DNA from: Thiosulfativibrio zosterae | GTDB lineage: Bacteria > Pseudomonadota > Gammaproteobacteria > Thiomicrospirales > Thiomicrospiraceae | Direction of reading: 5' to 3' | NCBI RefSeq assembly: GCF_011398155.1 | Contig: NZ_AP021888.1 | Coordinates: forward strand, 1,223,501-1,287,500 | Length of the DNA: 64,000 nucleotides | Shown: positions 1 to 7,690 of the stretch, piece after piece | Layout: each line of letters starts with the position of its first letter | How positions within the stretch are numbered: the stretch's first letter is position 1 | Translations under genes and position numbers: made by a program | Notes under the pieces: generated by a model | What the model was told of the DNA's origin: nothing | Database searches by the model: none | What the model saw: only the letters and a program-made list of their open reading frames with translations

Positions 1-1309
1 CCGGCGTAGCAACTTCTTGCAATGCCCGATAAATAATGTGTAGCTTCGGCAAGTTGGCTTTATCGTTTTCTTGATGAGTTACAATATTTTCTACCACTAC
101 CACGGCAGCATCCACCAACATCCCCACGGCAATTGCTAAACCGCCGAGTGACATCAGGTTAGCGGACAATCCGAACCAATTCATAAACATAAAAGTCATG
201 AGAGCAGACAAAGGCAGAATCAAAGCCACGGTGATTGCGGCACGAATATTACCTAAAAAGAGTAGCAAGGTTAGCACCACCAATACCACCGCTTCAGTGA
301 GGGCTTTTGAAACCGTGTGAATGGCTTTATCAATCAAGTCACTGCGATTGTAAAACACCTCAACACTGATGCCTTTGGGTAGAGAAGGTTGCAACTCGAC
401 CAAGCGTTGTTCGATATTGGCAACCACTTCACGAGCATTGGCGCCACGCAGGGCTATGACCAAACCTTCAACCGCTTCGCCTTTGCCCGATTCGGTCACC
501 GCGCCATTACGATAGAGTGAGTCGATTTTGACTTTGGCCAAATCTTTAACACGCACCGCCACGCTATTTTGGTAGGTGACCACAATGTTTTCGATGTCAT
601 CAATTGAGGTTAAGTTGCCTAAGGTGCGCACCAACATCACTTCTTCGCCTTGATTAAGGCGACCAGCACCATCGTTTTTATTGTTGGCTTCAATCGCCGC
701 AATCAGTTGGTTAACAGAAATTTTAAAGGCTTGAAGTCTTTGAAAATCTGGCTGCACGCTATAAGTCCGCACCAAACCGCCTAAAGAGTTCACATCTGCC
801 ACGCCTGGCACTGAGCGCAACGCAGGACGAATTACCCAGTCCAATAGGTCGCGTTTTTCCATGTTATTGAGGGTATTGCCTTCAATAGTGAACATGAAAA
901 TATCACTTAAAGGGGTTGATAAAGGGGCAATGCCGCCGGTGACACCTGCGGGTAAGTCTATGGCATTGAGGCGTTCGGCCACCACTTGTCTGGCCCAATA
1001 AATATCAGTGCCAGGTTTAAAGTCGAGGGTGATGTCGGCAATGGCGTATTTGGCCAAAGAGCGCAAACTGTCTTGATTGGGGAGTCCGAGCACTTCCATT
1101 TCAATGGGGGAAATAATGCGTTGTTCAACTTCAGTGGGCGTCATTCCTGGTGCTTTAAAAATCATTTTGACTTGAATGGGCGACACATCTGGGAAGGCGT
1201 CAATCGGCGTTTTTTGAAACGCCATCCAGCCCCCAGACAGGATGCTTAAAATCATCAGCACCACCAAAATGCGCTGGGTGAGAAAAAATTGAATAAAATT
1301 CGATAGCAT
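1..1309 (-). CDS. cusA: CusA/CzcA-type heavy-metal RND efflux pump, N-terminal part (runs off the window)
   Basis: Inner-membrane proton-driven pump of a tripartite metal efflux system. Only the first 436 or so residues are present; the frame is open to base 1. ATG at 1309-1307, two bases after the adaptor stop. The first membrane helix is followed by a porter domain with a PGMTPTEVEQ segment typical of the heavy-metal RND family. Near the window edge is a conserved block of further helices containing LFLGNIRAA, SLGGLAIAVGMLVDAAVVV and VEN. Third gene of an outer membrane protein-adaptor-pump operon. Family is clear; the metal is not readable from this half. Copper/silver is inferred from the nearby copper-receptor gene, but zinc/cobalt (CzcA) remains possible. 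Confidence 0.9.
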   Translation of the reverse strand, partial: MLSNFIQFFLTQRILVVLMILSILSGGWMAFQKTPIDAFPDVSPIQVKMIFKAPGMTPTEVEQRIISPIEMEVLGLPNQDSLRSLAKYAIADITLDFKPGTDIYWARQVVAERLNAIDLPAGVTGGIAPLSTPLSDIFMFTIEGNTLNNMEKRDLLDWVIRPALRSVPGVADVNSLGGLVRTYSVQPDFQRLQAFKISVNQLIAAIEANNKNDGAGRLNQGEEVMLVRTLGNLTSIDDIENIVVTYQNSVAVRVKDLAKVKIDSLYRNGAVTESGKGEAVEGLVIALRGANAREVVANIEQRLVELQPSLPKGISVEVFYNRSDLIDKAIHTVSKALTEAVVLVVLTLLLFLGNIRAAITVALILPLSALMTFMFMNWFGLSANLMSLGGLAIAVGMLVDAAVVVVENIVTHQENDKANLPKLHIIYRALQEVATP

Positions 1310-1311
1310 GA

Positions 1312-2460
1312 TTATTCCTCACCGCCCATGGCTAGGGCTTTTAAGGCTGATGCACCTTGCACCACCACTTCGGCGGCATCGTTTGGCAAAGGTTGCAGGG
1401 CTTTAAAGGTCATCTCAGTGCCATTAAAGGTCAGCACTTGAATGGCAAAAGGTTTAAAGCCTTGAGCAGTTTTCACAAAGACTAAGTCTTGTCCATCCAG
1501 CTGGCTAATGGCAGAACGCTGAGTTTGATAAACCTGTGTTTGCTCGGTAAATTCGAATTTTGCGGTCAAAAACTGACCAGGCCTGGTTGTTTTTAGCGGG
1601 TTTGGCATGACCATATGTACTTCTACCGATTGTGTGGCAGGGTCGGTAAAGTTGGCGATGTGTTTAATGCTGGCGGCGTGGTTTTCACGCCCTTGAATAA
1701 TCATCACGCTTTGACCTTCGTGCAGGGTGTCGGCATCTTCGGTGGGAATATTGGCATCTATCACAATGGGATCAACACGGCCGACTGAAATAATGGGGTC
1801 ATTGGCATGTAAACGCTCACCGATTTTGGCTTGCAAATCAAACAGTTCTCCACTAATGGGAGATTTAATCTCAATTAAAGACGGCTGTAACTGACGCGTG
1901 TCTTTTAAGGCTTTTAACGCAGTAGCGTTCATGCCCATTAAGGTTAAGTCTTGAGTTTGTTGTTCGAGCATTTGATTAAGTTTGTCTTGATTAGATTGCG
2001 CTTCTTGTAATTTTTTAATCGATACCACGCCCGTTTTATTCAGCTGTATCGCACGCTGATATTCAGCCGTTGCTAAGCGGTAATCGGCATAGGTGTTTAA
2101 AAAATCTTTTTGTAAATTAAGCAATTCTGGGCTGAGCAACTCGGCAATGACTTCGCCTTTTTCAATCGGACCATGCACATAAAACAATTTTTGGATGAGA
2201 CCATTTAAAGGTGTGGTGACCAAAAAAGTTTGCGCCAGTGGAATGACCGCTTGTGCTGGATAAGGATTACTAAAATAACTGCTCTGCGCTTGAAGGGCTG
2301 TGGTTTTCAGATTCAGTGCGCTGATTTGAGCATCGCTTAACGAGATAGCCGGTGCAGTACTTAGGTCTGCCGCTTGCGCCATAGGAAAGGCTAAGAGTGC
2401 GCTTAAAACAGTGGTAACTAAGGTTAAACGAGCTGGTTTTATATTGGTCAAAGTGTTCAT
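1312..2460 (-). CDS. cusB: Periplasmic adaptor subunit of heavy-metal RND efflux system (CusB/HlyD family)
   Basis: 382-residue membrane-fusion protein linking the pump to the outer membrane channel. N-terminal signal peptide ending near MAQA. The first lipoyl half (NGLIQKLFYVHGPIEKGEVI) is followed by an alpha hairpin (about residues 110-190), a second lipoyl half starting IKSPISGELFDL, and beta-barrel and membrane-proximal domains. Its ATG overlaps the stop of the upstream channel gene by one base (TAATG) and its stop lies two bases before the pump start, so the three are translationally coupled. One copy of the dispersed CCAGGCCTGG palindrome lies inside it and encodes part of TTRPGQ. There is no obvious metal-binding N-terminal extension. 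Confidence 0.9.
   Translation of the reverse strand: MNTLTNIKPARLTLVTTVLSALLAFPMAQAADLSTAPAISLSDAQISALNLKTTALQAQSSYFSNPYPAQAVIPLAQTFLVTTPLNGLIQKLFYVHGPIEKGEVIAELLSPELLNLQKDFLNTYADYRLATAEYQRAIQLNKTGVVSIKKLQEAQSNQDKLNQMLEQQTQDLTLMGMNATALKALKDTRQLQPSLIEIKSPISGELFDLQAKIGERLHANDPIISVGRVDPIVIDANIPTEDADTLHEGQSVMIIQGRENHAASIKHIANFTDPATQSVEVHMVMPNPLKTTRPGQFLTAKFEFTEQTQVYQTQRSAISQLDGQDLVFVKTAQGFKPFAIQVLTFNGTEMTFKALQPLPNDAAEVVVQGASALKALAMGGEE
1577..1586. repeat. Dispersed palindrome CCAGGCCTGG, copy 1 (inside cusB)
   Basis: Perfect 10-base palindrome; the 12-base form ACCAGGCCTGGT spans 1576-1587. The right flank is TTGTTTTTAGC, matching the A/T-rich flanks of the other copies. Intragenic, encoding Arg-Pro-Gly on the minus strand. 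Confidence 0.85.
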
Positions 2461-3671
2461 TAAAAAGCAACTCCTGCAATTTGGTTAAAGTCGGCAATCG
2501 CCATAAAGGTTTTGGTTTTGGCCAAACGGGCGGCCAGCTTTTGTTCGAGGACGGTTTGTTGTGAAATTAGTAAATTTTGAATACTGGTTTCGCCTAAAAA
2601 GTAGGATTGTTTAGCGAGCATTAGGGTTTTTTCGGCATGGGTCAGTTGTTGTTCACTGAGTTGCTGTTGCGTTTGCGCTGAAAAAATGGCTTGTTGCGCT
2701 CTAAACAGATCTAAAGGATGGTTTTGCTCAAAGCGACGCAATTCGGCTTGTAAGCGACTGAGTTGGCTTTGCTGTTCAGCTTGCAAAACTTTTTGATGCC
2801 CCGCCAAGCTATCGAGCTGTAATGGATAATTAAACTGTGCAATTAAAAAGGTGTCGTTCACCCCTTGATTGCTTTGCTCATTTTTGCCCCCGACATACAC
2901 GCTGGGATTGCTTTGTTGATTCGCTTTTAGTGCAGCTAATTTTGCGGTTTCAATTTGAATGAGTGCTTGCAATTTTAAGCGTTGTGGGTGTTGCTCTAAC
3001 AAATCGGCTGGAGCTTGTTGCTCTGGCAAAAGGTCAGGTAGGGCTTGCGTATTAAGTTTGGCTTGGTAGGTATTGAGTGCTACTTCAAGTTCAAAATTGG
3101 CAGTGGCAAAATCACTTTGGGCGGCAAACAAAGATTTTTCGGCGAGCAATAAATCCAGTTTGGGGTTTTCACCTTGGGTGACTCTCTGGGTAACCATTTC
3201 AACTAAGGCTTGGGTTTGCTCTAGTGCTTTTTGAGAAAAATGGGCTTTGATTTTGGCGGTTTGGGTTTGCCATACTAGGTCACGCAGGGTTTGTGCCGTG
3301 AGCAGCTTAAGTTGTTGTTGTTCTGCAAGAAATAAGTTTTGGTAAGCCTGTGCCAATGCATCTTGGCTGTGAGCTTGCCCTGAGCGCCAAATCGGAAATT
3401 CCACCCCAGCTTCCCAGGTTTGTTTGGCTTTATTATCGGTCAAGGCATCGTTTTCATGATTAAGTTTAACGGTGACTTCACCTGGCAAGGTTTGGTTTGC
3501 ATAGGACTGTGCAGCGCTTTGCAATTGTTGGGTATTCGCCAGTAAGGCCTGTTCTGGCAAAGTGGCTTGCAAGGTTGCCGCCAGAGTAGGGTAGTCAGCT
3601 GCCCAAACCGTTTGGGCAGTGGTGCTCAGCAAACAGCTGCCGAGCAAGGTATTGAGTAAAACACGTTTCAT
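2460..3671 (-). CDS. cusC: TolC-family outer membrane channel of metal efflux system (CusC/CzcC-like)
   Basis: 403 residues: signal peptide (cleavage near QTVWA) followed by a long, Gln- and Ala-rich helical protein with two internally similar halves, as expected for the trimeric outer membrane efflux proteins. The order channel-adaptor-pump on one strand matches CusCBA/CzcCBA operons. First gene of the operon; a promoter with a direct repeat and a -10-like hexamer lies just upstream (3706-3737), giving an inferred short leader of about 30 bases. No lipobox is visible. Substrate assignment rests on the neighbours. Confidence 0.88.
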   Translation of the reverse strand: MKRVLLNTLLGSCLLSTTAQTVWAADYPTLAATLQATLPEQALLANTQQLQSAAQSYANQTLPGEVTVKLNHENDALTDNKAKQTWEAGVEFPIWRSGQAHSQDALAQAYQNLFLAEQQQLKLLTAQTLRDLVWQTQTAKIKAHFSQKALEQTQALVEMVTQRVTQGENPKLDLLLAEKSLFAAQSDFATANFELEVALNTYQAKLNTQALPDLLPEQQAPADLLEQHPQRLKLQALIQIETAKLAALKANQQSNPSVYVGGKNEQSNQGVNDTFLIAQFNYPLQLDSLAGHQKVLQAEQQSQLSRLQAELRRFEQNHPLDLFRAQQAIFSAQTQQQLSEQQLTHAEKTLMLAKQSYFLGETSIQNLLISQQTVLEQKLAARLAKTKTFMAIADFNQIAGVAF

Positions 3672-3705
3672 TTTCTAATCCTAGGATTGTTCAGTATTGC
3701 TGAGC

Positions 3706-3737
3706 AGTATAGAAAATGAAACTGAATTTAAGCTGAA
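3706..3737 (-). promoter_or_regulatory. Direct-repeat activator site plus -10 element of the efflux operon
   Basis: On the minus strand, TTCAG-N6-TTCAG (3737 to 3722) is followed exactly 10 bases later by TATACT (3711 to 3706), about 35 bases before the cusC start. An 11-base-period direct repeat in the -35 position fits an OmpR/PhoB-family response regulator. The same arrangement occurs at 19543-19574. Which regulator binds is unknown; the RR at 10283-10963 is one candidate. Confidence 0.6.
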
Positions 3738-3750
3738 TGAAACTTAAAAA

Positions 3751-4605
3751 TTAACCTTTTTGGCGAATGAGTTGATCTAATTTAGTATGCAAAGAAGCCA
3801 ATTCTTGTTCCAGTTTTTGTTGATGGGCTTTTTGATCAGCCAACTGTTGGGCTTGCTCATTTAATAAAGCATTTTTTTCGTCTTGTTGTTCGTCGGCTAA
3901 CATTTTGGAATGCTCTTCATCCAACACTTCAACCACGATACCAATCATCATGTTTAAAAATACAAACGCCGAAAAGAAAATAAAGGTCAGGTAATAAATC
4001 CAACTGAGTTTATAAACGGTCATGGTTTCATACATGACATCCGTCCAATCTTCAAAGGTTGCGACTCTAAAAAGCGTGAGTAAGCTAATGCCTAAATCGC
4101 CCCACAGGGTTGGGTTGATGCTAGAGAAAAGTAGGTTACCAATCACCGCATACAGATAAAAAATAATAAACATCAACAGCGCCACATATCCCATGCGTGG
4201 TAAAGCACTGAGCAGTGCCGTAACTAAAACACGCAGTTCTGGAATAAACGAAATCAAACGCATCACACGAAAGAGTCGCAGCATTCGGGCGATTAAAGCA
4301 TATTCAGAGTCATCTAAAGGAATCAAACTGACCACGACTATGACAAAGTCAAAAACATTCCAACCCTTTTTAAAAAAGTTGAGTACGCGGTCTTCAGCGG
4401 CCATGCGAATTAAGATTTCGACCAAGAAAAACAGGGTGACCGCCGTGTCCATAAACACCAAAAACTGTTCAAGATTGGGGTGTAAAGGATAGGTTTTTAA
4501 ACCGATTAAAAGCGATGACAAAATAATGATTGAAATCACGATCATTTCAAATAATTTGTTGTCACGCAGCTGTTGAAATTGCATTTGAAAAGATTGCCAA
4601 GTCAT
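3751..4605 (-). CDS. Bacterial voltage-gated cation (sodium-type) channel, NaChBac/NavAb-like
   Basis: 284 residues forming one six-helix channel subunit (tetramer expected). S4 carries Arg every third residue (R107, R110, R113, R116). The pore loop reads TFEDW at 183-187, matching the T-x-E-x-W selectivity filter of bacterial sodium channels (TLESW in NaChBac). S6 (about 205-227) is followed by a charged, Gln-rich C-terminal coiled coil (about 230-284), the usual tetramerisation element. Monocistronic, 145 bases upstream of the efflux operon on the same strand. In this group such channels may supply sodium for flagella or pH homeostasis, but nothing here ties it to either. Ion selectivity is inferred from the filter only. 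Confidence 0.88.
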   Translation of the reverse strand: MTWQSFQMQFQQLRDNKLFEMIVISIIILSSLLIGLKTYPLHPNLEQFLVFMDTAVTLFFLVEILIRMAAEDRVLNFFKKGWNVFDFVIVVVSLIPLDDSEYALIARMLRLFRVMRLISFIPELRVLVTALLSALPRMGYVALLMFIIFYLYAVIGNLLFSSINPTLWGDLGISLLTLFRVATFEDWTDVMYETMTVYKLSWIYYLTFIFFSAFVFLNMMIGIVVEVLDEEHSKMLADEQQDEKNALLNEQAQQLADQKAHQQKLEQELASLHTKLDQLIRQKG

Positions 4606-4662
4606 AAAACACCTATAAATAAAATTAATAAAGTGCGGGCATTTTACCGAAATTCAATCGGG

Positions 4663-4679
4663 TGCGACAATTTGTCGCA
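4663..4679. promoter_or_regulatory. 17-base inverted repeat, candidate operator
   Basis: TGCGACAA-T-TTGTCGCA is a perfect 8-base inverted repeat with a one-base centre, in the divergent gap between the channel gene and the TonB-dependent receptor gene. The short spacer suggests a dimeric repressor or activator site rather than a terminator. It does not match a Fur box that I recognise. Confidence 0.5.
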
Positions 4680-4798
4680 GTGATTTTTAAAGGCTAGGTT
4701 TTTATAATCTGCGAATTGAATTTTAAAAGCACTTTGCCGCTGCAAAGCTCGCTATAAGATGTTAAAACTTCGGCACAGCCGATTACCAATGGAATCTA

Positions 4799-6838
4799 AT
4801 GACCATGAAAATGAAAACCCTAGCCTATTTTGTCGCCACTTGTTTTGTTGGCGTTGCTCATGCACAAGAAACAACCCTATCAACCATTGAAGTTGAAGCA
4901 CCCATTGAAAAAACAGCTATGCCTCTTGAAGCCGCCCTAGAGCAGTCGGGAAACACAGAAGCTGGAAGTGTGTTACGCCAGATTTCTGGGGTTGAAGGTT
5001 CTCGAATGGGCGGTATTGGTTTAGATGTTTTAATTCGTGGTCAAGGCCAATCAGCAGTCAATGTATTGGTTGATGGCGGAAAAATTGAGGGCGGTTGTCC
5101 AAATCGTATGGACCCACCAACCCATTACACAGAATTAAATAGTTTTGACAGTATTGAAGTCATCAAAGGCGTACAGTCTTTGCAAACCGGTGTAGGTGGA
5201 ACAGCTGGAACCGTTATTTTAGAGCGTAATGCGCCAACATTTGAACCAGGAAAACCCTATAACGGCAAAGTGTATGCGGCTACTAATTCGAACGGATTAA
5301 CGCAAGATATCGGTGCTCAAGCAGCCGTTGGTAATGACCAGTTTTATGTTGTGCTACAAGGTTCTGACAAAATAGCCAAAAGTTATGAAGACGGTAATGG
5401 CAATACGGTAAACAGCAGCTACAAAACCCAACAAGGGCATATTGATTTAGGTTGGTCTCCCACGCCAGATCAGCAAATTAAATTATCGCATGAAATTTCA
5501 AATACCCAAGATGCTTTATATCAGGGTTCGACCATGGATGCCCCAAAATCCAATGGCACTATGACTCGTTTGAGTTACGAGGGTAAAAACTTTAAAGGGC
5601 CTGTCACTGAAGTTGAAGTATCTGGTTATGTTTCAGATGTCGAGCATGTTATGGATAACTTTAGTTTGCGTCCATTTAATCCTTTAATGAAAATGGAGAC
5701 TCCCACCGATGTAACTACTAAAGGCGGTAAAGTTCGTTTAAGTAGCCAGCTTGCGCAAACTAAACTAGATTATGGTTTGTTGTTACAGACAATTGAAAAG
5801 CAAGCTTCTTTGTACTCTCGTTCAGCAGGAGCTCAGCTGGATAAATCTCAAGCGCTTATGTGGCCAGATGCTGTTACCGAACAAAACAGCTTGTTTGTTG
5901 AAGCTAATACAGCGATTTCAAATAGTCAAAATGTAGTTTACGGTGTTCGTGTTGATCAGGTTTCTGCTAAAGCTAGAAATGCTAATGAAACACCTGATAA
6001 CACAACCAAACCAACGCCTGTTAGCGTTTATAACACTGTAAATGCCAATTATTCTGGCAAAACATCTGTGGATGAAACCAATTGGAATGGTTTGTTGCGA
6101 TATGAGCAAAAACTGGCATCTTCTATGGCTTGGTTTGGCGGCGTGAGTTTAACGACCAATACTGCGGATGAAACTGAACGATTTATGGCAAAAGGGGCAG
6201 ATTGGGCTGGTAATCCAGATTTAAAACCTGAAAAACATTTGCAGTTCGATTTGGGTTTGACTCAAAAAACCAGCCAGTTTAATTGGGGTGCGAATGTGTT
6301 TGCTGATCAAGTAACGGATTACATTTTACGAGATAAAGCAGCCAATCAAGCAAGTTTGAATGGAACAACAGGACAAGAACAAGGTTATGTGAATGTGGAC
6401 GCTCAAATTATGGGTGCTGAATTTGACTGGGGTTACTCGCTCACTCGTGCCATTTCTTTGGCGGGTAACTTGGCTTACACCCAAGGGCGTAACACGACAG
6501 ACAGCCGTAACCTAAGTAATATGTCGCCAATCAATGGTCAAGTGACCGCTCGTTATGATGTGACCAGCTGGTATTCAGGTGCACGCTTTAACTTTGCAAC
6601 CGAACAAGGTGATGTGGATAGCGCTTATGGTGAGTTAAAAACCGCCGCTTGGAGCACCGTGGATGTTTTTGCAGGTTATCAACTTAACAAAACGCTACAA
6701 TTTAAAGCGGGCGTAAATAATCTGTTTAATCATGCATATGTTACCAGTGTTAACCGTACCGACAGTTATAACGGCAATATTTATAAAGTGATGGAGCCTG
6801 GAGTGAATGTTTGGGCAAATGTGGAAGCTAAGTTTTAA
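4799..6838 (+). CDS. oprC: TonB-dependent copper receptor (OprC/NosA family)
   Basis: 679-residue outer membrane receptor. Signal peptide (cleavage after VAHAQ), plug domain (about 40-150) and a 22-strand-type barrel ending in a terminal Phe (VEAKF). The plug contains GGCPNRMDPPTHY, a signature of the TonB-dependent copper receptors. C100 and M104 form the CxxxM motif, and H283-V-M285 supplies HxM; both match the copper-binding residues described for Pseudomonas OprC. It would import or bind copper using TonB-ExbB-ExbD, encoded at 14264-15921. It sits divergent from the channel gene and close to the Cus-like exporter. The start at 4799 gives a normal signal peptide; upstream pairing to 16S is weak. 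Confidence 0.88.
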   Translation: MTMKMKTLAYFVATCFVGVAHAQETTLSTIEVEAPIEKTAMPLEAALEQSGNTEAGSVLRQISGVEGSRMGGIGLDVLIRGQGQSAVNVLVDGGKIEGGCPNRMDPPTHYTELNSFDSIEVIKGVQSLQTGVGGTAGTVILERNAPTFEPGKPYNGKVYAATNSNGLTQDIGAQAAVGNDQFYVVLQGSDKIAKSYEDGNGNTVNSSYKTQQGHIDLGWSPTPDQQIKLSHEISNTQDALYQGSTMDAPKSNGTMTRLSYEGKNFKGPVTEVEVSGYVSDVEHVMDNFSLRPFNPLMKMETPTDVTTKGGKVRLSSQLAQTKLDYGLLLQTIEKQASLYSRSAGAQLDKSQALMWPDAVTEQNSLFVEANTAISNSQNVVYGVRVDQVSAKARNANETPDNTTKPTPVSVYNTVNANYSGKTSVDETNWNGLLRYEQKLASSMAWFGGVSLTTNTADETERFMAKGADWAGNPDLKPEKHLQFDLGLTQKTSQFNWGANVFADQVTDYILRDKAANQASLNGTTGQEQGYVNVDAQIMGAEFDWGYSLTRAISLAGNLAYTQGRNTTDSRNLSNMSPINGQVTARYDVTSWYSGARFNFATEQGDVDSAYGELKTAAWSTVDVFAGYQLNKTLQFKAGVNNLFNHAYVTSVNRTDSYNGNIYKVMEPGVNVWANVEAKF

Positions 6839-6880
6839 TTAAAAAAACAACTCTCCTAACGCAACTTAGGTTGCAAATTT

Positions 6881-6912
6881 AAAGCCAAAGAAGCCTCAGT
6901 TTCTTTGGCTTT
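6881..6912. terminator. Rho-independent terminator after the copper receptor gene
   Basis: A 12-base perfect stem (6881-6892 with 6901-6912, loop of 8) is followed by a T run, 43 bases after the receptor stop. Confidence 0.85.
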
Positions 6913-6949
6913 TTTTATGGGGAGGGTTTTGATTTGTGGATATTAAGCA

Positions 6950-7011
6950 GGCTAAAGCCTGCGCCCCTAAGTGAGACGTTTGTAAAATTTCATGGGGCGA
7001 AGGCTTTAGCC
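6950..7011. repeat. REP-like long inverted repeat
   Basis: GGCTAAAGCCTGCGCCCC (6950-6967) pairs with 6994-7011 with one mismatch across a 26-base loop. Each arm also contains an internal GGCTAAAGCC-type dyad. It lies between convergent genes (receptor and regA) and resembles repetitive extragenic palindromes carrying a GGCTTTAGCC core. Only one copy is in the window. Confidence 0.6.
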
Positions 7012-7057
7012 TTCTTCAGTTTAGGCTTTAATTAGTCCTAAAAATAACCAATAACGC

Positions 7058-7067
7058 CCAGGCCTGG
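7058..7067. repeat. Dispersed palindrome CCAGGCCTGG, copy 2
   Basis: Perfect core in the gap between the REP-like repeat and regA. A second, isolated left half (CCTAAAAATAACCA, 7038-7051) lies just upstream, as if a half-element had been duplicated. Confidence 0.85.
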
Positions 7068-7084
7068 TTACATTTTGCTGGATA

Positions 7085-7672
7085 TTACTTCTCGACAGGA
7101 CGCTTTTGCAGTTTGCGTTGCAAAGTGCGGCGGTGCATGTTTAGGGCAGCGGCGGTGAGGGTGATATTGCCGTCGTGTTCCGTGAGGGTTTTTTGAATGT
7201 GTTCCCATTCGAGGCGTTTCACAGACATGGGAACAAAGTCTTGGGGATTGTCTGCTTCTGGTTGTTCTTCTGTAGGTTCAGAATTTGCACTGTCAGGTTT
7301 GGCAAATCTTAAGGCTTTAAGGATGTCGTCAATGCTGGCGGGTTTGCATAAATAATCTAAAGCGCCCAGTCGCATGGCTTCAACAGCCGTGGCAACACTG
7401 GCGTAGCCGGTTAATATCAAAACCTGGCAGTCGGGTAGTTGCTCAAGCAAATATTTGAGCAAATTCAGGCCGCTTTGTCCTTCTAGGTTTAAATCTAAAA
7501 TGGCATAGCCGTAGGTATTTTGTTGAATTTTTGCTTCGGCTTCTTGTGGCGAATGAGCGGTATCAAGTGTGATGGACTGGTTCAAAAATGCCTGTTGGAG
7601 TATGCGTAAAAAAGTGGCATCGTCATCTACGGCTAAGATGGTTGATTGCGCTGGTTTTACAGACTCGTTCAC
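7085..7672 (-). CDS. regA: Response regulator of the RegA/PrrA/ActR redox family
   Basis: 195 residues. Receiver domain (about 10-125) with the acidic DDD cluster and the phospho-acceptor Asp in ILDLNLEG. A proline-containing linker is followed by a C-terminal Fis-type helix-turn-helix with MHRRTLQRKLQKR, the hallmark of the RegA group. It directs redox-dependent transcription in partnership with RegB. Lies 18 bases after the regB-like gene and is the last of a four-gene run of signalling genes. Targets in this organism are unknown; respiration and carbon/sulfur metabolism are plausible. Confidence 0.88.
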   Translation of the reverse strand: MNESVKPAQSTILAVDDDATFLRILQQAFLNQSITLDTAHSPQEAEAKIQQNTYGYAILDLNLEGQSGLNLLKYLLEQLPDCQVLILTGYASVATAVEAMRLGALDYLCKPASIDDILKALRFAKPDSANSEPTEEQPEADNPQDFVPMSVKRLEWEHIQKTLTEHDGNITLTAAALNMHRRTLQRKLQKRPVEK

Positions 7673-7690
7673 TCAAGTTTCTCCGTTTAT

